DNA of 7,202 bases, taken from the NCBI GenBank assembly GCA_949440065.1, contig CASRZP010000067.1:1-7202 (forward strand). Reading direction: 5' to 3'. The stretch is from an uncultured Bacilli bacterium (GTDB taxonomy: Bacteria > Bacillota_I > Bacilli_A > RF39 > UBA660). The translations under genes were made by a program, and so were the position numbers. Shown here in pieces: positions 1-6,046 of the stretch. The stretch's first letter is position 1, and each line of letters begins with the position of its first letter. Below the pieces are notes generated by a model. It worked only from the letters and a program-made list of their open reading frames with translations, was not told where the DNA came from and ran no database searches.

Positions 1-16
1 TAAGTTTATAAAAGAT

Positions 17-37
17 AGTGCACATTAATTGTGCACT
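17..37. repeat. 8-bp inverted repeat (stem-loop or operator-like dyad)
   Basis: Arms AGTGCACA (17-24) and TGTGCACT (30-37) are perfect inverted repeats around a 5-nt centre. No T-tract follows on the + strand (the next bases are TCAGAAAAAA), so it is not a canonical rightward terminator. Read leftward it is followed by ATCTTTTAT, a weak T-tract, so it could end a leftward transcript. It could equally be a protein-binding dyad or the 3' end of an upstream gene's leader or trailer. Its role is undecided. Confidence 0.5.
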
Positions 38-68
38 TCAGAAAAAAATCAACAATAAATAAATAAGT

Positions 69-95
69 TATAAAAGGGTAATATGCCCTTTTATA
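69..95. terminator. Probable intrinsic terminator upstream of cca
   Basis: A perfect 10-bp stem, TATAAAAGGG (69-78) and CCCTTTTATA (86-95), encloses a 7-nt loop. The A-run/GGG/loop/CCC/T-run arrangement is typical of bidirectional rho-independent terminators in low-GC Gram-positive bacteria. It is followed by a short T-rich stretch. It most likely ends transcription of a gene left of the window and insulates the cca promoter, whose -10 box lies 17 bp downstream. Confidence 0.7.
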
Positions 96-108
96 TTTGG
101 TAAAAAAA

Positions 109-117
109 TGATATACT
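109..117 (+). promoter_or_regulatory. Extended -10 promoter of the cca-dnaD-nth operon
   Basis: TGATATACT matches the extended -10 pattern TGnTATAAT with one mismatch (TATACT). No good -35 hexamer lies 17 bp upstream (TTTTAT at 89-94, inside the terminator stem), as expected for a promoter relying on the extended -10. The predicted start of transcription is near 124, which would place it at the first base of the ribosome binding site and leave a leader of only about 11 nt. Confidence 0.5.
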
Positions 118-123
118 GTGAAT

Positions 124-131
124 AGGTGAGG
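124..131 (+). promoter_or_regulatory. Ribosome binding site deciding the cca start
   Basis: AGGTGAGG lies 3 nt before ATG 135 (5 nt if GGTGA is taken as the core). An in-frame GTG at 126 falls inside this motif and cannot use it, which argues for ATG 135 as the real start. Confidence 0.75.
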
Positions 132-134
132 AAT

Positions 135-1217
135 ATGTTAAAAACTGGTTTATCTTTATTAAAAATGATGGATGATTACAAAGGAAAATCTTATCTCATC
201 GGTGGCTTTGTAAGAGACTATTTATTAGGTCGAAATTCAAATGATATTGATATTGCTACAAGCTTAACGCCTAAAGAGTTAAAAAATCTTTTCCCTGATT
301 TAGATTGTTCTTTTGAAGAATATGGTGCTGTTAGTGTAACTATTAAAAACGTTCGTTTTGAAATTACGTCTTTTAGGAAAGAACACGATTATAAAGATTA
401 TCGTAAGCCTGTACAACTAGAATATGTAAAAACACTTGAAGAAGATGTGTTAAGACGTGATTTTACAATTAATGCGATTGCTATGGATAAAGATGAAAAT
501 ATTATTGACCTTTTAGATGGAAAACGTGATTTAGAAAATAAAGTAATTCGTACCATTGGTGATAGTAAAATTCGCTTTAGGGAAGACGCCCTTAGAATGC
601 TAAGAGCTATTCGTTTTTCTGTTACATTAGGTTTTCGTTTAGATGATGATGTTGAACAAGCCATTATTGAATTGAAGGACTTACTAAAAGAGTTATCTTA
701 TGAGCGTAAAAGGCAAGAGTTAGATAAAATGTTTACTTGTCCTAACGCAAAAGAAGGAATTGAAATGTTACTTCACTTAGGACTAGATGAACCACTGGAA
801 TTAAGGAATTTAAAAAATGTGGATACTTTTGATGATTTATTAGGTATATGGGCTATATTAGATGTATGTGATATTTATCCTTTTAGTGCACATGAGAAAA
901 AGCAAATCCAAAAGTTACAAGAAGTATTTTTAAAAAATCCTCTAGATTCACTGGTATTATATGATTATGGATTATATTTATGTAGTATTGCCGCATCGAG
1001 AAAGGGATTTAGTAAAGAAGAAGTTACGTTAAAATATGTTCAATTGCCTATTAACAAAAGAAAAGATATTCATATTAGTGTTGATGAAATTGTTTATTGT
1101 AAAAATTTAGTCGATAAATCAAAAATTAAAGAGGTATATCGAACTTTAGAAGAAGAAATATTAAAAGGAAATTTAGAAAATGAACAAGATAAGATTATTT
1201 CTTATTTAAAAAGTTAG
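135..1217 (+). CDS. cca: CCA tRNA nucleotidyltransferase (class II)
   Basis: This enzyme adds or repairs the 3'-terminal CCA of tRNAs from CTP and ATP, without a nucleic-acid template, in the cytoplasm. The 360-residue product shows the class II motifs in order: GGFVRD (residues 23-28) followed by the metal-binding DID aspartates (D37, D39), RRDFTINAI (107-115), EDALRMLR (150-157; the EDxxRxxR motif that recognises the incoming base) and ERKRQEL (190-196). The loop between the first two catalytic motifs (around HDYKDYRKP, residues 84-92) is present. CC-only enzymes are known to carry a deletion there, so full CCA addition is the better call. The C-terminal body/tail half is poorly conserved and slightly short for the family (about 400 residues). 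ATG 135 was chosen over GTG 126 because the GTG sits inside the Shine-Dalgarno sequence. It is first in an apparent operon, with dnaD 20 bp downstream. Confidence 0.95.
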   Translation: MLKTGLSLLKMMDDYKGKSYLIGGFVRDYLLGRNSNDIDIATSLTPKELKNLFPDLDCSFEEYGAVSVTIKNVRFEITSFRKEHDYKDYRKPVQLEYVKTLEEDVLRRDFTINAIAMDKDENIIDLLDGKRDLENKVIRTIGDSKIRFREDALRMLRAIRFSVTLGFRLDDDVEQAIIELKDLLKELSYERKRQELDKMFTCPNAKEGIEMLLHLGLDEPLELRNLKNVDTFDDLLGIWAILDVCDIYPFSAHEKKQIQKLQEVFLKNPLDSLVLYDYGLYLCSIAASRKGFSKEEVTLKYVQLPINKRKDIHISVDEIVYCKNLVDKSKIKEVYRTLEEEILKGNLENEQDKIISYLKS

Positions 1218-1237
1218 TTATAGTTTAAGGAGGGGTT

Positions 1238-1897
1238 ATGAAAGGATGTCGTATGCTAGAATTTTATCAAGCAGGAAACTTAGTGGTACCCATTTATTTA
1301 TTAAAGTGTTATAAAGATTGGAATATTACCTTAGAAGAGTTTATGTTTATTATGTATTTGCAAAATAAAAAAGGAAACATTGTGTTTAACCCTTCTATTT
1401 TTCAAGAGGAGTTAAATCTTTCTAAGGAAGAGGTGTTAACTTTAATCGATAGCTTAACGAATAAGCACATGATTCATATAGAAGTATTTAAAAATGAAGA
1501 TAATTTAATGGAAGAGAGAATTGATTTGACGGACTTTCATCAGAAGTTGATGCTAAAGTTAATGGAAGAGAAAAAAAGTAGTGATGTATCTAGTAGCAAT
1601 GTTTTTGAATTAATTGAAAAGGAATTTGGTAGAACGCTTGGAGCGATGGAATATGAAATTATCAAATCGTGGTTAGAGCATAATACTAGTGAAGAATTAA
1701 TTATTGAAGCGTTAAGGGAAGCAAGTTTTAGTGGAGTAAGTAATCTTCGTTATATGGATAAAATTTTGTATGAGTGGAGTAAAAAGGGAATCAAGACGAA
1801 GGAAGATGTACAAAAGAATAAGAAGCGTTTTGTGGAAAAACAAGAAAATGTTTCTGAAGTATTTGAGTATGATTGGTTTGAGGATAATGAAGAATAA
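1238..1897 (+). CDS. dnaD: DnaD primosome / replication initiation protein
   Basis: DnaD is a Bacillota protein that binds DNA and DnaA. It acts with DnaB and DnaI in loading the replicative helicase at the origin and at stalled forks. The 219-residue product has the expected two-domain plan. An N-terminal winged-helix domain (about 17-100) contains the oligomerising region. A low-complexity linker (about 108-121) leads to the C-terminal DnaD domain (about 122-187), with FGRTLGAMEYEIIKSW-like helices and the signature YMDKILYEW (172-180), matching YxxxIxxxW. The tail ends in an aromatic/acidic peptide, YDWFEDNEE, similar in placement to the conserved C-terminal peptide of Bacillus DnaD. The start at ATG 1238 has AAGGAGG (1227-1233) 4 nt upstream; the in-frame ATG at 1253 is too far from it. 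The last 11 bp overlap nth, suggesting translational coupling. Confidence 0.94.
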   Translation: MKGCRMLEFYQAGNLVVPIYLLKCYKDWNITLEEFMFIMYLQNKKGNIVFNPSIFQEELNLSKEEVLTLIDSLTNKHMIHIEVFKNEDNLMEERIDLTDFHQKLMLKLMEEKKSSDVSSSNVFELIEKEFGRTLGAMEYEIIKSWLEHNTSEELIIEALREASFSGVSNLRYMDKILYEWSKKGIKTKEDVQKNKKRFVEKQENVSEVFEYDWFEDNEE

Positions 1898-2519
1898 AGT
1901 AGAAGTAATAGGAACATATTTGGATAAGTTATTTCCTAATCCTAGGTGTGAACTTATCTATCATAAAGATTATGAGTTATTAATCGCGGTAATGTTAAGT
2001 GCACAGACAACGGATAAAAGGGTAAACTCGGTAACCCCTGTTTTGTTTAGTACGTATCCTACGTTAGAAGATTTGATGGGTGCAAAAGTTAAAGATGTGC
2101 AAGAAATTATTAAGCCCATTGGTACATATCATCGTAAAGCACAGTATGTAATAGATATAGCACGGCGCTTGGTGGAAGAGTGTGATGGAAGGATTCCTAA
2201 CGATAGGGCTTTATTAGAAACGTTTCCTGGCGTAGGACGAAAAACGACGAATGTGGTGCTAAGTAATATTTATGATGTGCCTGCGATTGCTGTAGATACC
2301 CATGTTCATCGTGTGAGTAAGCGTTTAGGACTTGCAATGGGTAAGGATGATGTATTAGAAATTGAGAAGAAATTAATGCGAAAATTTCCTAAATCAGAAT
2401 GGTCAAGACGTCATCATCAGTTAGTACTTTTTGGTAGATATTATTGTAAAGCCGTTCGTCCTGAGTGCAAAACTTGTGCTTTGTTAGAAATTTGTAAAGA
2501 AAAAAAGAAAAAGGTTTAA
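1887..2519 (+). CDS. nth: Endonuclease III (DNA glycosylase/AP lyase)
   Basis: This base-excision repair enzyme removes oxidised pyrimidines and nicks at abasic sites by beta-elimination. The 210-residue product carries the SAQTTD segment (38-43), a helix-hairpin-helix FPGVGRKT (113-120) with the catalytic lysine K119, the catalytic aspartate D137 in VDTHV, and a C-terminal [4Fe-4S] cluster motif C-x6-C-x2-C-x5-C (C187, C194, C197, C203). All active residues are present. The frame stays open upstream to 1770, but that stretch lies inside dnaD and resembles no Nth. ATG 1887 gives an N-terminus (MKNKVEVIGTYLDKLFP) that lines up with Bacillus Nth. A GAGG at 1880-1883 precedes it at short spacing. 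The gene overlaps dnaD by 11 bp, an arrangement common in Bacillota. The final KEKKKKV codons form part of the downstream terminator stem. Confidence 0.97.
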   Translation: MKNKVEVIGTYLDKLFPNPRCELIYHKDYELLIAVMLSAQTTDKRVNSVTPVLFSTYPTLEDLMGAKVKDVQEIIKPIGTYHRKAQYVIDIARRLVEECDGRIPNDRALLETFPGVGRKTTNVVLSNIYDVPAIAVDTHVHRVSKRLGLAMGKDDVLEIEKKLMRKFPKSEWSRRHHQLVLFGRYYCKAVRPECKTCALLEICKEKKKKV

Positions 2520-2539
2520 ATTTGATAAGACCTTTTTTT
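2508..2539. terminator. Bidirectional terminator between convergent operons
   Basis: The stem AAAAAGGT (2508-2515) and ACCTTTTT (2530-2537) encloses an AT-rich loop and is followed by a run of seven Ts (2533-2539). On the opposite strand the hairpin is followed by CCTTTTTCTTTTTTTC, so it can also end the leftward pair of genes that stops at 2545. The left arm overlaps the last codons and stop codon of nth. Confidence 0.8.
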
Positions 2540-2544
2540 GTTGA

Positions 2545-2796
2545 TTATCCCTCAACAGATAAACTTTCTAATGCTTTTTTACCTTCTTCTAAGAATAGAG
2601 GCAAAAGGATAGTATTTAACTCTTTATTGTTTGCTTCGACAAGTTCATCACCGTCTTCATAACAAAATTTTAGGTTATTGGCATTATTTTTATCGACTAA
2701 ACAATAATGATTTTGCTGATTATAATGTACTTTGCTAACAACAATATATTCATTATCATCATCTAGGATTAGTGAATCTAGGAACTGAATATTCAT
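2545..2796 (-). CDS. Small acidic protein of unknown function (possibly DUF1292-like)
   Basis: I do not recognise this 83-residue protein with confidence. It has no signal peptide, membrane segment or metal motif. The pattern ILDDDNEYIVV near the N-terminus (10-20), then alternating short beta-like stretches (HYCLV, LKFCYEDGDELV) and a hydrophobic/acidic C-terminal helix (about 63-80), resembles the small acidic DUF1292/YrzB-type proteins of Bacillota, but this is a weak impression. Its gene-like character is well supported: AGGAGG lies 9 nt before the ATG at 2796, and the start codon overlaps the stop of the upstream membrane-protein gene as ATGA, so the two are probably translationally coupled. 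It ends at a good bidirectional terminator. A role linked to the membrane partner is inferred from this coupling only. Confidence 0.75.
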   Translation of the reverse strand: MNIQFLDSLILDDDNEYIVVSKVHYNQQNHYCLVDKNNANNLKFCYEDGDELVEANNKELNTILLPLFLEEGKKALESLSVEG

Positions 2797-3146
2797 CTAC
2801 TTTTACCTCCTGCATCCTTATCGTCTAAATTTTCTGTTGTATTGCTGTTAAGGTCGAGCATTTCTAATTGCATTTGAATATCTTCTAATTTACTTTCGTA
2901 CATTGTTTGTTTACATATGCTTTTTATTAAACTCGTTATACCTGTGACACTCATACTTACTGTTCCTGTTGTTATTGCCCCTATCAAAGATGGATTATTT
3001 TGAGCATTAGCTAAAAGATATACTGTTGACATGGCACCAAATAAAGTCGTGGCGTACAGTTTAAATTGCAATTTTTCTTCTTTGTTCATCAATTCTTGAT
3101 AACTAATCTTTTTTTTGATTTTAAATCTTTTTTCTTCTTCCGTCAT
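2793..3146 (-). CDS. Small membrane protein of unknown function, two predicted TM helices
   Basis: This 117-residue protein is not recognised. A basic, charged N-terminus (1-28, rich in K and E) precedes two hydrophobic segments at about 29-48 (LYATTLFGAMSTVYLLANA) and 53-77 (SLIGAITTG through ITSLIKSI). The short turn between them contains NNPS. The tail from about 80 is hydrophilic, with a short heptad-like stretch (LEDIQMQLEML) that could be a coiled coil, then a polar disordered end. The positive-inside rule suggests both ends are cytoplasmic. The start ATG at 3146 has AAAGGA about 8 nt upstream, and an extended -10 promoter lies just beyond. It is first in a two-gene unit with the 83-residue protein. 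The unit sits between the terminators of ponA and nth, so it is transcribed independently of both. In Bacillus a different small gene (ypoC) lies next to nth; I see no resemblance. Confidence 0.8.
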   Translation of the reverse strand: MTEEEKRFKIKKKISYQELMNKEEKLQFKLYATTLFGAMSTVYLLANAQNNPSLIGAITTGTVSMSVTGITSLIKSICKQTMYESKLEDIQMQLEMLDLNSNTTENLDDKDAGGKSR

Positions 3147-3170
3147 ATGGCATTTCCTTTCTATAAGTTA

Positions 3171-3179
3171 AGTATATCA
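3171..3179 (-). promoter_or_regulatory. Extended -10 promoter of the two-gene membrane cassette
   Basis: The minus strand reads TGATATACT, identical over nine bases to the extended -10 element upstream of cca. The expected transcript start is near 3164, 18 nt before the start codon and about 4 nt before the AAAGGA ribosome binding site. No clear -35 box is seen; the region 17 bp upstream lies in the ponA terminator. Confidence 0.5.
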
Positions 3180-3190
3180 TAAAAGTATAT

Positions 3191-3225
3191 AAAAAAGCGA
3201 TATATTATAAAGATATATCACTTTT
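3191..3225 (-). terminator. Intrinsic terminator of recU-ponA
   Basis: On the minus strand, 4 nt after the ponA stop codon, AAAAGTGATATAT can pair with ATATATCGCTTTT with a single A·C mismatch. It closes a 7-nt loop (CTTTATA) and runs into six Ts (3196-3191). The stem is AT-rich but well placed. Confidence 0.7.
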
Positions 3226-3229
3226 ATGT

Positions 3230-6046
3230 TTAGTTAATAACTACCTTCTTATTGGTGGTTGATGTGTAGTTCATATATTTGATGGTATAAGTAATCGTGT
3301 ATACTCCTTGTTTATTAGTATCCCATTCATTAACTGCACCATTACCATCTTTTATGGTGTAAGTAATAGTGGCTAACGCGGTTACATCTTTTTCTTTTCC
3401 ACTAGAGTCTACTTGATATAGTTTAACCTGCTTATTTAAATCGAATGCTTCTCCTTTGGAAATAGTTACAGTATCTTGTCCTTTATCAATGTGATAAGTG
3501 TATTTTACTCCACTAGAGTCGGCTAAGGTATAACTTGCTGCATCACTATTTAGGGCACTAGAGTTTTTATAGGTTGCTACTACTTTATAAGTACCATAAA
3601 CTTCTTTTGGCTTTTCGATGGTAAATGTATTTTTATCGGTAAACCCTAGTAATTTATCATTAAAGTAAACATTGTATCCTAGTGGGCCATAGTCTTCATT
3701 TTCAACAACACTACTTACACGGTTCCATGTAAGCACTACTTTTTTCATGGTAGCATTGTAATTTACCTTCAAATTTTGTGGTGTATTTAATTTTTGATAA
3801 CGCTTAGATACTTCCGTTGGCTCAGTACCACTTTTGAATAACTCATAAGCAATTTGATCACTTGGTGTATTTGGGCTTGCTAGTAATGCTGGGTTAGTAC
3901 CTAATTCTACTCCTACTTCAACGACACTGTTTGGTTTATGGAAAGTAGCATTATTTCTTGGAAATACGGCATCTCCTAAGGCCTTAAATAGACGATCACG
4001 TTGTATGGCTGCTGGAGTTAAGCGAACACAATGTTCACTGGTTGCTATATCATAACCATACCACATACCAATGATAACATCAGGTGAATATCCTACTGTC
4101 CAAGAATCGTTAACTGCATCATGTGGTAAATTTTTAATGGCTGCCGTTTTATCATCAAAGTTGGTAGTTCCTGTTTTAGCAGCAATGTTTACGCCTGGAA
4201 CTTTTACTCCACTACTAGTAGCATCTAATAATACATCGGTTATCATGTAAGCGGTATAGTCACTCATTACTTGTCGTCTTACTGCTTGGTGTTCTACTTC
4301 TTCTCCTGTATCACGGTACACAAACTTAGTTACGGAATATGGTTCATTATAATAACCACCGTTAGCAAAAGCAGAGTATGCAGCACTCATTTGTAATGGG
4401 GTAACACCATTGAAAGCACCTAAAGCATGAGCTTCATGAATGTAACCATTAGATACTTCAGGTTGAATTCCTAAATTCTGAGCAAATTCTAAAATCTTTT
4501 TATTATCAACGTTTTGGAACGCTTTTAATGCTGGGATATTTCTAGAATAGGCAAGTGATTGTCTTAATGTTAAAGTTCCCATAAACTGACCATCCCAGTT
4601 GTTGATGTTTTGTCCTGTTGAGTAAGCATAAGGTTCATCTTTAAATAGAGTATAAGTTGACCAGTTGTTGTATTCAATACCTGGACCATAGTCAAAAATT
4701 GGTTTAGCCGTTGATCCTGGTTGTCGATTCATTTGGGTAGCAAAGTTAAATCCATTTACTCCAGTACGATGACGTCCAGCTCCTACCGCTAGAATTTTAC
4801 CATCATGAACATCTAATACAGCAACACCACTTTGAATGACATCATCTACCCATGAAAATGTTTCCCCATTAAATACACGATTAACACCTTGTTGTTTTCC
4901 TCTATCCATGGTAGTATAAATTAATACTGGCGTAACATATGGATTAACACCATATTTTTTGTCCATTTCTTCTACCACGGTATCGATGAAACCTTGGAAT
5001 TCTTCACTATCATCATGCGTAGTTTCAAGAAGTGATTCAATAGGAATTTTCTTGGCCGCATCGGCTTCTTCTTGGGAAATATAACCATGAAGTACCATAA
5101 GATTTAAAACCGTTGCTCGTCTAGAATCAGCATGTTCTGGATATAATTTTGGGTTATAGTATTTAGGAGATTTGAATAATCCAGCAATAATAGATGCTTC
5201 AGCTAAGTTCAAATCACTTACACTTTTATTGAAATAATAGCGACTTGCTTGTTCGACTCCCCAAGCATTACCTCCTAGGAAATGGTTATTTACATAATAC
5301 TCAATAATTTGTTCTTTTGTGTAGTTCTTTTCTAATTTAAATACAGATAAATAAATATCGGTAAACTTCCGGACAATTCCTTCAAAACCTTTATCTTCAG
5401 TTGAAGTGAAACTATTCTTTATTACCTGCATTGAAATAGTGGATGCTCCTCCAGCTGAAGAGTCTCCTGCTAGTTGTTTAATACTTGCTTTGATAAAACG
5501 TGGTGCATCAAACCCGTTATGTTGGAAAAATCTTGAATCTTCTGTGGCAATGATGGCATCAATTAATACTTGTGGCAAGTCATTATATTCAATGTTTTCT
5601 CTCATTTGGGCACCAATTTTGGTAATCACTTCACCATTAATATCATAAAGGATAGAAGATTCTTTCTTATAAAGCTTTTCTACATCAAATTCTGGTGCAC
5701 TTTTAACAACATGATAGAAAAAACCTCCTACAGCAACAGTTCCTGCTAAGACAATAACTAAGCAAAGAATTAGGCATATGTTAATAATTCTTCGTTGCTT
5801 TTTCTTTCCTTTTGTCTTATCTAATAATCTAGCAACACCAATAATAGCACCAATACCTAATGTTAGAATTAGTGTAATCCATAAGCCAAAGATGAAATAA
5901 CTCATTCCTATGAAGAGTAATGCTCCTAAAATAATATATAAAAGTGGCGAATTGAAGTTAAAGCTAGGCACTTTTCTTTTGCTTTTTATTGTTTTAGTTC
6001 TAGTTTGCTTCACCGTTTGTTTATTAGTCTTTTTCGACTGCATCAT
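3230..6046 (-). CDS. ponA: Bifunctional class A penicillin-binding protein (PBP1)
   Basis: This enzyme polymerises lipid II into glycan strands and cross-links them outside the membrane. The 938-residue product has a basic cytoplasmic tail (1-33), then three predicted membrane helices: a hairpin at about 34-73 and a third at 87-111. The basic loop KTKGKKKQRR lies before the third. The glycosyltransferase (GT51) domain shows EDSRFFQHNG with catalytic E169, GGASTISMQVIKN (199-211) and RKFTD (226-230), where Asp replaces the usual Glu. The transpeptidase has all three motifs: STAK (S445, K448), SRN (501-503) and KTGT (624-627). The C-terminus adds a fibronectin-III-like domain (about 755-841) and an Ig-like beta domain (about 853-938). 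ATG 6046 was chosen because AGGAGG lies 9 nt upstream; the in-frame TTG 6067 lies before that motif. It overlaps recU by 23 bp and is co-transcribed with it, as in Bacillus. Confidence 0.95.
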   Translation of the reverse strand: MMQSKKTNKQTVKQTRTKTIKSKRKVPSFNFNSPLLYIILGALLFIGMSYFIFGLWITLILTLGIGAIIGVARLLDKTKGKKKQRRIINICLILCLVIVLAGTVAVGGFFYHVVKSAPEFDVEKLYKKESSILYDINGEVITKIGAQMRENIEYNDLPQVLIDAIIATEDSRFFQHNGFDAPRFIKASIKQLAGDSSAGGASTISMQVIKNSFTSTEDKGFEGIVRKFTDIYLSVFKLEKNYTKEQIIEYYVNNHFLGGNAWGVEQASRYYFNKSVSDLNLAEASIIAGLFKSPKYYNPKLYPEHADSRRATVLNLMVLHGYISQEEADAAKKIPIESLLETTHDDSEEFQGFIDTVVEEMDKKYGVNPYVTPVLIYTTMDRGKQQGVNRVFNGETFSWVDDVIQSGVAVLDVHDGKILAVGAGRHRTGVNGFNFATQMNRQPGSTAKPIFDYGPGIEYNNWSTYTLFKDEPYAYSTGQNINNWDGQFMGTLTLRQSLAYSRNIPALKAFQNVDNKKILEFAQNLGIQPEVSNGYIHEAHALGAFNGVTPLQMSAAYSAFANGGYYNEPYSVTKFVYRDTGEEVEHQAVRRQVMSDYTAYMITDVLLDATSSGVKVPGVNIAAKTGTTNFDDKTAAIKNLPHDAVNDSWTVGYSPDVIIGMWYGYDIATSEHCVRLTPAAIQRDRLFKALGDAVFPRNNATFHKPNSVVEVGVELGTNPALLASPNTPSDQIAYELFKSGTEPTEVSKRYQKLNTPQNLKVNYNATMKKVVLTWNRVSSVVENEDYGPLGYNVYFNDKLLGFTDKNTFTIEKPKEVYGTYKVVATYKNSSALNSDAASYTLADSSGVKYTYHIDKGQDTVTISKGEAFDLNKQVKLYQVDSSGKEKDVTALATITYTIKDGNGAVNEWDTNKQGVYTITYTIKYMNYTSTTNKKVVIN

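Noticed and set aside
126..134. GTG 126 as the cca start
   Set aside because: The codon sits inside the Shine-Dalgarno motif that serves ATG 135.
398..664. 88-codon minus-strand reading frame inside cca
   Set aside because: Antisense shadow of the strongly supported cca gene; Ser-rich low-complexity product with no family resemblance.
1770..1886. N-terminal extension of nth inside dnaD
   Set aside because: Out-of-frame reading of the dnaD C-terminus; starting at 1887 gives the normal Nth N-terminus and family length.
5406..5648. 80-codon plus-strand reading frame inside ponA
   Set aside because: Antisense to the conserved GT51 domain; no recognisable domain and no supporting context.
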